Positions 8,477-17,228 of a stretch of 42,778 nucleotides of DNA are shown piece by piece (position 1 is the first letter of the stretch; every line of letters starts with the position of its first letter). Under the pieces are notes generated by a model, which saw only the letters and a list, made by a program, of their open reading frames with translations, searched no databases and was not told the origin of the DNA. Both the position numbers and the translations under genes were made by a program. Source of the stretch: an uncultured Lachnospiraceae bacterium (GTDB lineage: Bacteria; Bacillota; Clostridia; Lachnospirales; Lachnospiraceae). The stretch is taken from positions 1 through 42,778 of the forward strand of contig CANQBN010000002.1 in NCBI GenBank assembly GCA_947588855.1. The letters run 5' to 3'.

Positions 8477-10579
8477 TTACATATATTTCAGATATTCCTC
8501 TTTGTTTTCCTCAATCCGTGTAATGGCCTGAATTATATATTCTGCCCCGACTTTCCCGCTGCTGCCCAGACTGAATATCTCATGCTCCCTTACCTCACGG
8601 ATCTTTTCAGCGTAGGAAGCTGCATTCTTTATGAAGTCATCTACAATGCCATTAATCTTCCCAAGTTCATCAAGCTCCACATCCATGCCAATCTCTTTAC
8701 GCATGGCTATATCTAACGGGACTACATCAATCTTCTGCCATTCCTGGTTCACAACAGTCATCGGAGCATTGATGAACAGAGTCGGTTTCAATGTTGCAAA
8801 TGAATACTCAAAGGCAATACTGGACCAGTCTGTAATCAGCACATCCGCCATATATACCGTTTCATTGGATGAAAAATCTGTTTCCATAACAAAATTCTTA
8901 CATCCAGAATATTTCTTCTTCAGCATCTCGATACGATCCATCGCATACCTGAGGTACTGTGGATGCGGACGCAGGATAATCCTGTATTCTGTCGTAAGCA
9001 GCTGGTCGAGCATCTCCTCTGCGCACAGATCCAGAAGATTGTCCTCTTTCCATGACGGAGCGATCAGAACAGTTTTCTCCCGTTTACTCTCCGCCGCTTT
9101 CTGCATGGAAGCATATCGGATAAGCATATTGTCAATCACGCTGGATCCCCATTCTACCAGCGTCTTCTCTTTTGTCCCATGCAGCTTCTCGATTGCGCGG
9201 ATTTCCTGCACATTTCTGGGCCCTGGAGCAAAGATCGTATCAAAATAGTCAAGGGCCCCTGTCCGCAGGAAGGCATTCCCGCTGTTCACCCCATGCGGCA
9301 GATAGATATACTCCACATCCTTCCTCACCAGCGACCTCTTGATCTGGTATTTCTCCAGATCCGGCGTGCTCATCACCACAACATCCGCATCCATCTTCAT
9401 CATGAATGAGATGATCTTCTTCGGTCCGATATAGTAGGTCCTAAACCGCTCCGACGTCTTTTCAAAAATGGCGTCCTTCGAGTCGTTCGTCACATAGTCG
9501 ATCACGATATCCGAATTCTCCAGAAGATACTCGATGATGTTCTGGAAATATTTATAGAATCCATTCTTCTCGGAATAAAAAACAAGCTTCTTGTTATGAA
9601 GCTTGTAAAAGGCCTTATAATCCTGCTTCTCCTTATCCCTGTACGGGTCTTTCTCAAACAGTTTTTTATTCGCTTTCGCCCGCCGGGAAACTTTCGCCAA
9701 CGCGGCCTTGCTCTTCTCCAGCTGTTCGTAGTCAATATACTTCTTCGGGCTGATAACCGCGTTCAGGAAGAACAACTGCAGGATCGCGGTCAGGTTCCCG
9801 TACATCCAATACACCCCAACACCGGCTGGGACAAAGAACCCAAGATAAAGAGAAAGTCCAACCGACAGCAGCATGGTCCCGATCTTATTCACTTTTCCCT
9901 GCTCGGACTGGAGCACATTCACGCGGTTCTGGACTTCACACAAAAGCCATGCGCAGAACGCCGCCAGCAGCGGGACCAGGATCAGCACCCCGCCTGCTTG
10001 GCTTGGAATATCCGCCAGATTGAGGCCAAGGAAATTCATATGGAACGCCTGCATCCGGGTCAGAGCGTCCTGGCCAAGAATGGCTCCCATCTCATCCAGA
10101 TATTTCCCATTGCGCACCGCGTCGACGATGGCGATCTGGACGGTACGGGACTCCGGGTTCATGCCGGTCAGACTGATGAACCGGGCCGTAGCCTCAGCGA
10201 CCTGATCCGCAGGGAACCGGAGGATATGCCGCAGCGGCTTATAGATCACATCGATAACGCCCATGAGCAGGATCAGCTGGGTGGCCAGCGGCACCAGGCC
10301 CAACATGGGGTGGTAGTTGTATTTCTTATAGAGCTTCAGCTGCTCCTCACCGATCTGATCCGTGGCCCCAAAGTTATTGGCCTTGATGAAATTCAGCTCC
10401 GGCTGCATTTTCACCATCTTGATGGAGTTCTTATGGAGCATAATGGAAACTGGCAGAAGGATGATCTTCACCAGGATCGTGAACAGGAGGATCGCCAGGC
10501 CGTAATTCGGCACCAGATCATAGCAGAACTTCATCACATGGCCAAGGATATCCCCCAGAAAGCTTACGATTGCGTCCAA
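8477..10579 (-). CDS. YidC/Oxa1 insertase domain fused to CDP-glycerol glycerophosphotransferase-like domain
   Basis: A 700-residue fusion. Residues 1-280 resemble YidC/Oxa1: YGLAILLFTILVKIILLPVSIM (26-47), a KMQPELNFIK coiled segment, KKYNYHPMLGLVPLATQLILL (85-105), and membrane segments at about 196-216 and 233-277 with GVGVYWMYGNL. A basic linker (about 285-325) leads to a TagB/TagF-like GT-B domain with YLPHGVNSG, LRPHPQ (536-541) and ITDWSSIAFEYSF (582-594), typical of CDP-glycerol:polyglycerophosphate transferases. Start is a TTG at 10579 with AAGAGG nine bases upstream; no better ATG exists. I infer that the insertase-like part anchors the transferase at the membrane or couples it to lipid-linked glycan, and that its donor comes from the cytidylyltransferase at 1547. 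A decayed relative of the insertase half lies at 11200. Confidence 0.85.
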   Translation of the reverse strand: MDAIVSFLGDILGHVMKFCYDLVPNYGLAILLFTILVKIILLPVSIMLHKNSIKMVKMQPELNFIKANNFGATDQIGEEQLKLYKKYNYHPMLGLVPLATQLILLMGVIDVIYKPLRHILRFPADQVAEATARFISLTGMNPESRTVQIAIVDAVRNGKYLDEMGAILGQDALTRMQAFHMNFLGLNLADIPSQAGGVLILVPLLAAFCAWLLCEVQNRVNVLQSEQGKVNKIGTMLLSVGLSLYLGFFVPAGVGVYWMYGNLTAILQLFFLNAVISPKKYIDYEQLEKSKAALAKVSRRAKANKKLFEKDPYRDKEKQDYKAFYKLHNKKLVFYSEKNGFYKYFQNIIEYLLENSDIVIDYVTNDSKDAIFEKTSERFRTYYIGPKKIISFMMKMDADVVVMSTPDLEKYQIKRSLVRKDVEYIYLPHGVNSGNAFLRTGALDYFDTIFAPGPRNVQEIRAIEKLHGTKEKTLVEWGSSVIDNMLIRYASMQKAAESKREKTVLIAPSWKEDNLLDLCAEEMLDQLLTTEYRIILRPHPQYLRYAMDRIEMLKKKYSGCKNFVMETDFSSNETVYMADVLITDWSSIAFEYSFATLKPTLFINAPMTVVNQEWQKIDVVPLDIAMRKEIGMDVELDELGKINGIVDDFIKNAASYAEKIREVREHEIFSLGSSGKVGAEYIIQAITRIEENKEEYLKYM

Positions 10580-10632
10580 ATGTATATACCTCTTTTCCAG
10601 TTACTTGTATTCATGTACATGTCTTTCTGCAA

Positions 10633-10657
10633 TAAAAAAAGACTACCCAAAGCAGTC
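10633..10657 (-). terminator. Rho-independent terminator after the 90-residue membrane protein gene
   Basis: Read on the minus strand: GACTGC, loop TTTGG, GTAGTC, then seven T. The stem is six pairs with one G-T wobble. It lies about 40 bases beyond the stop of the upstream gene and 54 bases before the TTG start of the YidC fusion. Full termination would cut off the downstream decoration genes, so read-through or a local promoter is needed. I see no strong promoter in 10580-10632. Confidence 0.55.
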
Positions 10658-10695
10658 CTCCTCTGCAGATTGTTAATATACTCTGGGAAGCGCTG

Positions 10696-10968
10696 TTATT
10701 TTCCAGCCGTAGCTTCTTTCTCTCCCGCGCGCTCCTTCTCATTCTTTTTTGCCAGGCGTCCATAGTACCACTTGCGCCAGGCGGCAGTGATCTTGTGGCG
10801 GAAAATAGTGACCGAGGCGCCTATGGCGATCAGCACACCTGCAACGGCCTGGATAATATAGGTCGTGGTCGACGGATCAATGTAGGCGTAGACCGTATTG
10901 GAAAACAGCATAGTGCTGCAGGTAAAAAAATAGGCAAACGCCCCCATCTTAAATAATCTGTCTTTCAT
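10696..10968 (-). CDS. Small membrane protein with signal peptide, linked to polysaccharide genes
   Basis: A 90-residue protein. Residues 1-28 look like a signal peptide ending VYA. AYIDPSTTTYIIQAVAG follows, then a membrane helix (about 39-55, VAGVLIAIGASVTIF) and a basic, charged cytosolic tail (KKNEKERAGEKEA). The YIDP-S/G-T opening before a single helix is a recurring pattern in small proteins next to polysaccharide and glycerophosphotransferase genes; I know of no assigned activity. AAGGAG lies ten bases before the ATG. The gene precedes the YidC fusion, separated by a terminator. A role as accessory subunit or anchor for glycan modification is only an inference from position. Confidence 0.7.
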   Translation of the reverse strand: MKDRLFKMGAFAYFFTCSTMLFSNTVYAYIDPSTTTYIIQAVAGVLIAIGASVTIFRHKITAAWRKWYYGRLAKKNEKERAGEKEATAGK

Positions 10969-11199
10969 GATAAATGATCTCCTTTTCGTTTTTGAATTTG
11001 ATATTATATTTAACTGACCGGATTGCTAACCGATCAGAGAATATCATTGTAACGGTATCCATAATATATTCTTCCTTGCCGACCAACACAGCCCCCGTCA
11101 AGTACACTCTTTTCTCCTGGGATGCCCGCCACGAAAGCACATTGTCCGACTTTCCACACAGATTCCTTGCAGCCCCGGGCACACCAACAGGCACGCAAG

Positions 11200-11486
11200 T
11201 TAGATGAAGGGGAACAGCGTTGAAGAGCGTTGGTACTTCCAATGCTTGTATAACGCCTGCATCTCTTCCGTAAGGGCAGCTTGATCTCTATAGAGCTGGA
11301 TTTTGATTTCATTCTGCTCTGGTGTTAGCTCCACCATCCGAATACCATTCCAGTGTGCCCAAGAGTGATAATAAACAGGATCACCTTGGTCAGTACCGTA
11401 AATAAAATGATGGCAGCCGTGTAGCTGCCAAGGAAGCGATAACACAGGGCTATCAGGGATGAAAGTATGTTGGTAAAGAAATTCAT
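11200..11486 (-). pseudogene. Frameshifted YidC/Oxa1-like insertase remnant
   Basis: From an ATG at 11486 the minus strand encodes MNFFTNILSSLIALCYRF and then AAIILFTVLTKVILF, the opening of a YidC/Oxa1-type protein. Near 11365-11380 the frame is lost, and the match continues one frame over as GIRMVELTPEQNEIKIQLYR and EEMQALYKHWKY, which corresponds to the QPELNFIK...LKLYKKYNYHP part of the intact protein at 8477. A TAA at 11200-11202 falls where a glutamine is expected, and the following codons (LACLLVCPGLQG) are still hydrophobic before the match fades. One frameshift, one stop and loss of the C-terminal two thirds make this a dead gene. It lies immediately downstream of rdrB. Confidence 0.65.
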
Positions 11487-11558
11487 GGGTGCCTGTCTAT
11501 CCTTTCTGGAATATTACAAAACATCTTCAATGAATGAATACTATCATTGTTCAATGCT

Positions 11559-14336
11559 CTACTCCTTCGCATCGTCTTTCTCCGTCATGCGCTGCGCCTT
11601 CGGAAACACCTGCGTAATGCCATTTTCCCGCAGCCTGTTAAGGTAATCGCAGATCTCATCATCACTGTACAAAGGATATCCATTCGCATCAGACTGTTTG
11701 GAAAGAGAACACGCCAGCAGAGAATATTCGTTCACCAACGACGTATCAAAAACTCCCTGGTCATCTGTGTTGACTGATACATACATACCACCGTAACTGC
11801 CGTTCCCATCCCTAATTGGAGCAAATCGAAAAATAGGATGTTCATTATATCGGTCAATCGGCGCGATCAGAACATTGGAGCTCGGATTACATTCGATTGC
11901 TATGCCCTCGGATGCAATTTCCTGCTGCATTTTCATCTGCATATTACTTATTAATGAAATATAAGCCGGTTCAATTCTCACAACCGTCATTTCATAGCCT
12001 TTCTTCCGCACTTTATAATCAAAATGATAGGCTGCATACAATTCGCTTACCTGGAGGTTCTTGCGGTATATATCCAGGTTATCTCTGCGGCCGTGACGCA
12101 AGATCTTATGATAATCATACTGTGATTTCAAGCCATATTGAGATTGTCCCGGCTTATTATTCACTGTTCCGTTATACCTGCCATACCGGTATAATTCAGG
12201 CTCATCTCCCCTGATATGCCAGCTGTTGTAATAATCATTCAAGTCAATTGGATTTTTAACTGATGCAGCAAATATATCATTAAGCAATTGGCAGGCTTCA
12301 TCTTTCATCTTCTGAAACAATATCGGATCTATCGCGCAGCCCAATTCTCTGGATCTGTATAATAACCAGATAATATCATCCAGCCGCACCTGTTTAGGCA
12401 TTACAAGCCGAAAGTCCTTCTTCTGATAATATACTTCCGGAGATAATCCAAGCGCCAACGCATGTCCCAGACGGTCATTACGATGCAGTTCCAGAAAGAA
12501 AACCGTCTCATCAATGGCGCGCAGGCCATCTGCCAGATCTAAAAAATCTTCCCCTGCATGATAGGTAACAGATATACGTGGCGCAAGAGTTCCCTTTCCA
12601 ACTATCCTGTCGGAAGATCTATTCCAGGGCACAAACTCCCTTAGGAAGCGAAACTCTGTGGCAAACGTCTCAGGGCGGCAGCCTATTTCAAAATTGCAGG
12701 CATCTATACCTCTGATCCTTGCGCATAAATAGTTATATTTTTCCATGCCCCTTGCAATCGACAATGCCTGTTTCCTTACACAATCACGTGTATCACTGTT
12801 CCGCGGCTTGACCAACACTGACCATTTTTCCGATTCATCAAATATGTCCACCCGCTTTACGAAATGTAACGTATAAAAATATTTTGCCTCCCGTCTCCGC
12901 TCTTTCAGATCCTCAGGCGAACATTCCAGACCCTTTTCATGCAATAGAAAACCAATTTTCTGATCCAGATTCCAAACGTACTTCATCATAGCATCTGGTT
13001 TTTCTTTTGGTGTGACGCGCAGTTCATGGGATATGACATGCTCCTCACGGAGCGCAGTCGCTACGGATGTATTATATGCTTCCAGCTTATAATCCGGATA
13101 TATGTCAAACAATACATCCTTGCGGTTTTCATAGTAAGCAAAATTCCTGAAACCAATCCTTCCATTTAACTGAACTATTTCGTTTCTAAACTGCGTCTTC
13201 AACAGCAAATATAAATAGAACAGGTTCATAAAATCAAGATTCTGTTCTTCATCCATGATTTTCCGGGAAAAAATCCACTGAAAGGCTGTATACAGGAAAG
13301 CTCTTTCTCCACTTAATATACGATATGCACTGTCCCGATCTTCTTTTATCCTATCGGCTGCGACAGCATAGTCCAGACAGCTGCGGATCCCTTTGTACTG
13401 TGGAAATGAAGCTCCCTCAAAATACATGCATCGGATCGTCTGAACTTTTTTCTCGATAAGAGGTGTATACATGACAAGGAGTTTTGAAACTTTTCCCAGT
13501 TCGCGCAGTTTGTCCATCTCACCCGAAAGGTCTTGCCAAAACTCAGGGCCATTCTGCATCCACTGAAAAAGCATAACTCGTATCCATGCCGCAATGTAAA
13601 ACCGGTTTTCCCACGACCAGTGATTGTCGTCTGTTCCCAGCATCGTTCCTCCGTACAGATCCTCACAGAATCGAATATTTCTGTCATATTCTGTATCATT
13701 CTTTTTGTCTCTTCCACCGGCAAAGTATTCTCGAATCCTGTCAGGATGATTCATCAGACACAGCCATGAAATATCAAATATACGGGCGGACCCATTAATA
13801 TGAAAGTGGTTTTCCGCTATTCCCCTCTTCATGATCTGATTCAATCTTGCATCATCTGTATGGATTTGCGCCGGCCAACAAAATGAACGTATAACTGTAC
13901 CATGTTCTATCTTCTGATATGCCAAATACGCCGTCACAAGCATATCCTGCCCCAATCTGAGGGAACATTCGCGCCATCCCAGTACCTTCTCCCTGCGGCA
14001 GTAGGGAACTCCGTTCCTTTCTTCCAATACGGATACTGTGTACTCAGCTAATAACGAAAAAATGCTTTCTCCTCCGCAGCATGCCGATTTCTCTTTCATA
14101 CATGCGTTCATATCAGCATACATATTCATTATCTCGTCAGGATTCAAATTGCTCAACACTCCGTAGGCATAATGCCGATAGCTTCCGGCTCCTACAAAGC
14201 ATGCTGACAGAGAATACGGATCTGCCTTAAACAGTATCCGGTTCATTTTCTCGTTTCTGCATATAATTCTATTAAAAAGATATTCTGGTTGAACCTGACT
14301 GAACAGGATATTCAAATGCTGACGGAGGATCTTCAT
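11559..14336 (-). CDS. rdrB: RdrB: adenosine deaminase-family effector of a RADAR anti-phage system
   Basis: A 925-residue protein carrying all hallmarks of the adenosine deaminase metal site spread over a far longer chain than the roughly 340 residues of housekeeping enzymes. These are ENHFHINGS with HxH at 177/179, GIDACNFEIG at 543-552 (the GIDLAGDE position), TYHAGEDF with H593 and E596, DRLGHALALG with H625, ECNPSSN at 815-821, and SVNTDDQGVF with D858/D859. Long inserts between these motifs are typical of RdrB. In studied RADAR systems RdrB deaminates adenine nucleotides (ATP and dATP to ITP and dITP, and RNA adenosines in the first report) within a giant RdrA-RdrB assembly after infection. 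The ATG at 14336 lies 15 bases after the ATPase gene, so the two are cotranscribed. No clear terminator follows. Catalytic residues appear intact. Confidence 0.9.
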   Translation of the reverse strand: MKILRQHLNILFSQVQPEYLFNRIICRNEKMNRILFKADPYSLSACFVGAGSYRHYAYGVLSNLNPDEIMNMYADMNACMKEKSACCGGESIFSLLAEYTVSVLEERNGVPYCRREKVLGWRECSLRLGQDMLVTAYLAYQKIEHGTVIRSFCWPAQIHTDDARLNQIMKRGIAENHFHINGSARIFDISWLCLMNHPDRIREYFAGGRDKKNDTEYDRNIRFCEDLYGGTMLGTDDNHWSWENRFYIAAWIRVMLFQWMQNGPEFWQDLSGEMDKLRELGKVSKLLVMYTPLIEKKVQTIRCMYFEGASFPQYKGIRSCLDYAVAADRIKEDRDSAYRILSGERAFLYTAFQWIFSRKIMDEEQNLDFMNLFYLYLLLKTQFRNEIVQLNGRIGFRNFAYYENRKDVLFDIYPDYKLEAYNTSVATALREEHVISHELRVTPKEKPDAMMKYVWNLDQKIGFLLHEKGLECSPEDLKERRREAKYFYTLHFVKRVDIFDESEKWSVLVKPRNSDTRDCVRKQALSIARGMEKYNYLCARIRGIDACNFEIGCRPETFATEFRFLREFVPWNRSSDRIVGKGTLAPRISVTYHAGEDFLDLADGLRAIDETVFFLELHRNDRLGHALALGLSPEVYYQKKDFRLVMPKQVRLDDIIWLLYRSRELGCAIDPILFQKMKDEACQLLNDIFAASVKNPIDLNDYYNSWHIRGDEPELYRYGRYNGTVNNKPGQSQYGLKSQYDYHKILRHGRRDNLDIYRKNLQVSELYAAYHFDYKVRKKGYEMTVVRIEPAYISLISNMQMKMQQEIASEGIAIECNPSSNVLIAPIDRYNEHPIFRFAPIRDGNGSYGGMYVSVNTDDQGVFDTSLVNEYSLLACSLSKQSDANGYPLYSDDEICDYLNRLRENGITQVFPKAQRMTEKDDAKE

Positions 14337-14351
14337 GTTAAAGGTAACCTA

Positions 14352-17168
14352 TTACTTTCCATATTTAGTTATTGCTGCATTCTTTTCAAAAACTCTATCT
14401 ATCTTATTGTTTGTGCTTTTCTTCAATATAGCACAAAACTTCTTACAGTCATTAAAGATCGGCATTATCTGCTCAGCCTTATAGTCCTTAAGTATTTGAT
14501 TACACTGATTTATAATTTGCTCAGATAATTTTGCCTCCTCACCGAAAATGGAACAGTTTCTGAAATCAACTGGGCATCTATTAAGTATTGTTACTATTCC
14601 AAGAATAAATGAAATATGCGCTGTTTGCTCCTCCTTCATCTCCCCATTCTGTGCAATCAAATGATTCAAATTGTAGGTAAATAGATTTAGGAGATGTTTG
14701 AGGTACTCTTTATTCCCATAATATAAAGTCTCAAAGCCATTTGGTAATATAGCATTGATCGGAAACACTGTATTATCAAATGTCAGGGCAGATAATTGCT
14801 CAGCCCATTTGATATACTTTTGTGTGCTTATTTGCTCTATAAGTTTTTCCCAATACGAAGCGATCCAACTCTTTAAATTGGATGTATTATCGTAATCAGA
14901 TGTTCCATCTTGTTTTAAGTTTTTGGCCAAATAATGCTGGACATCCCAGCTAAACAGAAACTGCAGACTCATATTTAGTACATTTACACGCATTTCCCAA
15001 GCTTTCAATTCTTCATCCGTTGAAGGAATAACATAGGTGCCTGATTTTCCCAACACGAGAGACATAAAATAAAAACTCCAATCAAACATTACGTGAATGT
15101 TGCTTTCAGCGTCGCTTGCGGGCTTACTCATATACTTCAGGATATCTTCTTTTTCAATACCACGAGCTTCACCTGCCGGCAGAATTATATAAAGCATCTG
15201 ATTCAAACGATTCAATAAGCCAGGCAGATCGCCCGCATCTCCTATCCGAAATTCAGGACGAAATACATTTAGCGCATAAAGGTTCACTTCAAATCTTCCA
15301 TATGAATATTCTTTCTGCATCTTGGAATAATCCGGTATCCAGCTCTCGTATTTCACCTCCTGAAGGAGTTGCTCATATCCATCATCATCTCCTGTCACCG
15401 CAACCAGTTTTTTAAAGATATGCAGCATATAGTAGAATCGGAGCGCATATACAATATTATAATCTTCTTCTTTTCTAATTTCTGGGGAAAGACTGGTTAG
15501 CTTATTCATAACATACGCATAAGAATACTTTGCATAGATAGTATCAGGTAATACCGACTCATATACATGGAGTCTTTCCGCTATACTATCAGAGAATGCA
15601 CAAATCATCTGCGCCTTCCGCGTATCCGCTGCTGCTTCAACTTCCTGCATCATTCTTTGTCCTTCACGGCTCAGGTGCAATCCTGTCCAATTTTTAAGGA
15701 AATACTGCTCTAATCCCTGCAGATTCCCAATCCAACGCTCCTTCGTCTCCAATGCCTCTTTACGTTTCTCTTTCCAAATACCATTAAGTTCGCTTTGTGT
15801 TTTTCGCAAAAGAGCGTGGATCTTTATAATATTATACTCTGTATTCAAATTTTCCATTTTCCCAAAAAAAGCAAGAAAATGAGTTAATTCCCGCAGATGC
15901 CCAGGCAATATATTATGTCGGTAAGTTATCGGCCTGATGAGCGCAATTCCGATTTTCTGATATAACCAACCCAAGAGCCGCTCCTGATAATCAGTAATTG
16001 CCTCATCCATTTTCCCAAAAGCATCTGCCACACTGTCACGACCACCATCATTCTGAGGAATCGTGTAACTGACAGAAAGATCGATTGTCTCATCCTTCAG
16101 TACTGCATCTATCTGCGGCAAATGAATCTGCCGACTTCCAGGAATAACCTTATCAATATACATCATTGCCATATGGCGGCAATGACGTAAAGACAAGGGT
16201 GCATCTTCCAAATTCTTTTTTTCACCATATTTCAGCAACAAATCAAAATCACGAATATAATGCTGTTCGATAATCTGCTGTAATTGCTTCATATTCATTG
16301 CCATCAGTATAACCACTTCCGGCACCGTGCAGAAACTTCGAATATCCTCCAGGATTCCATATGCCTGGCCAATATTAAGATCGGCATCGTCTATCTGCAA
16401 TACAAGATAGGAATTGCTTTCATTCATAGGATGACCCTGGTTCATTATATCAAGGTAGTCCTTAACTAATTCACGAAACTTTAATTTTAAACTCCCACTG
16501 TCTCCCAGACTGGCAATCTCCTCAAGATCATCGTATCTATTGTCAATATCCGGTTTCTTACTCAACGTATCCAGATAAGCATAGCACTCTCGAAATACTT
16601 CCAATATTTTTTCAATTTGTCCATACCCGGGCATATCATGACGAAAGCGCAGATTCTCATAATTTTTTGAATACTCAGAAAATGATTCCCAGCGCTTTTT
16701 CACCTGCGCAAACATCCGAGACAAGATTACCCGCATAAAGGAATCCTGCGTCCGCATCATCGTCGGGTCGATAACAGGCAAAACTTCAAAAGAATAGTGT
16801 GAAATCGGCATTCCCCAGAACTGTTCTAATACTTCAGCGGTATAATTCTGTCGGTCAACGTCTATACGCTCCAGAGCATGTGCAAAGGTCCGCATGGAAC
16901 TGGATTTTCCTTCTCCTCGTTCGCCGCAGAAAGCTATAATATTGTTGGAGAACTCATATGTATTATCATCTTCCGTTCTCACAGAGCCATAATAATCCCC
17001 TGTTGATCCTTTTCTGATTTCGTCTGAGACCAGCAGGGTTTCTTTTAGGATTTCTGCTCCGTGCTTATAGGCAGCAAAAAACAAACCCTCCTTTTCATAA
17101 ACACACCCCAAACGGATTTTATATTCCTCTCCACGTTTTACTTTAAGACATCTTTTGATCTTATCCAT
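14352..17168 (-). CDS. rdrA: RdrA: P-loop ATPase of a RADAR anti-phage system
   Basis: About 938 residues from the second of two adjacent ATGs (17168; AGGAGG lies six bases upstream). An in-frame upstream ATG at 17210 lies inside a hairpin and is rejected. The ATPase core has Walker A GERGEGKSS (82-90, K88), IDPTMMRTQDSFMRVILSRMF (about 133-153), Walker B YLVLQIDDADLN (254-265) and a sensor strand VVILMAMNMKQL (285-296), an AAA+/STAND-like arrangement. The C-terminal 600 residues are helical with no recognisable enzyme motif, matching the size and layout of RdrA. In known systems RdrA forms a ring that funnels to RdrB and controls its activity. The gene lies directly upstream of rdrB and downstream of the PRTase-like gene; this order and the pairing with a giant deaminase support the call. 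Confidence 0.88.
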   Translation of the reverse strand: MDKIKRCLKVKRGEEYKIRLGCVYEKEGLFFAAYKHGAEILKETLLVSDEIRKGSTGDYYGSVRTEDDNTYEFSNNIIAFCGERGEGKSSSMRTFAHALERIDVDRQNYTAEVLEQFWGMPISHYSFEVLPVIDPTMMRTQDSFMRVILSRMFAQVKKRWESFSEYSKNYENLRFRHDMPGYGQIEKILEVFRECYAYLDTLSKKPDIDNRYDDLEEIASLGDSGSLKLKFRELVKDYLDIMNQGHPMNESNSYLVLQIDDADLNIGQAYGILEDIRSFCTVPEVVILMAMNMKQLQQIIEQHYIRDFDLLLKYGEKKNLEDAPLSLRHCRHMAMMYIDKVIPGSRQIHLPQIDAVLKDETIDLSVSYTIPQNDGGRDSVADAFGKMDEAITDYQERLLGWLYQKIGIALIRPITYRHNILPGHLRELTHFLAFFGKMENLNTEYNIIKIHALLRKTQSELNGIWKEKRKEALETKERWIGNLQGLEQYFLKNWTGLHLSREGQRMMQEVEAAADTRKAQMICAFSDSIAERLHVYESVLPDTIYAKYSYAYVMNKLTSLSPEIRKEEDYNIVYALRFYYMLHIFKKLVAVTGDDDGYEQLLQEVKYESWIPDYSKMQKEYSYGRFEVNLYALNVFRPEFRIGDAGDLPGLLNRLNQMLYIILPAGEARGIEKEDILKYMSKPASDAESNIHVMFDWSFYFMSLVLGKSGTYVIPSTDEELKAWEMRVNVLNMSLQFLFSWDVQHYLAKNLKQDGTSDYDNTSNLKSWIASYWEKLIEQISTQKYIKWAEQLSALTFDNTVFPINAILPNGFETLYYGNKEYLKHLLNLFTYNLNHLIAQNGEMKEEQTAHISFILGIVTILNRCPVDFRNCSIFGEEAKLSEQIINQCNQILKDYKAEQIMPIFNDCKKFCAILKKSTNNKIDRVFEKNAAITKYGK

Positions 17169-17185
17169 CATTTTCCTCCTAAGTA

Positions 17186-17215
17186 AAAAGGTAAAGCATC
17201 TCTGCTTCACCTTTT
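17186..17215 (-). terminator. Strong hairpin between the PRTase-like gene and rdrA; terminator or attenuator
   Basis: On the minus strand the arms AAAAGGTGAAGCA and TGCTTTACCTTTT form a 13-pair stem with one G-U pair, closed by a GAGA (GNRA-type) tetraloop, with Ts at its 3' side. It begins 14 bases after the stop of the upstream gene, and the AGGAGG of rdrA follows a few bases later. It looks like an intrinsic terminator but sits inside what otherwise seems one operon, so partial termination, mRNA end protection or a stoichiometry switch are all possible. Confidence 0.7.
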
Positions 17216-17228
17216 CATCTTTTCTCTA

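Noticed and set aside
7407-8531. Long plus-strand reading frame (374 codons)
   Set aside because: Antisense to the pyruvyltransferase gene, whose motifs and ribosome site on the minus strand are clear.
9596-10765. Long plus-strand reading frame (389 codons)
   Set aside because: It is antisense to the YidC-transferase fusion, has random-looking His/Arg/Gln-rich composition and no ribosome site.
10949-11242. 97-codon minus-strand reading frame as a gene
   Set aside because: It runs out of frame over the YidC remnant and overlaps the start of the 90-residue membrane protein gene; no protein-like motif is visible.
11521-11556. CAATGA/TCATTG inverted repeat after rdrB as a terminator
   Set aside because: Six A/T-rich pairs, a ten-base loop and no T tract on the minus strand.
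11559-14336. Housekeeping adenosine deaminase
   Set aside because: The chain is nearly three times too long and is paired with a large P-loop ATPase, as in RADAR.
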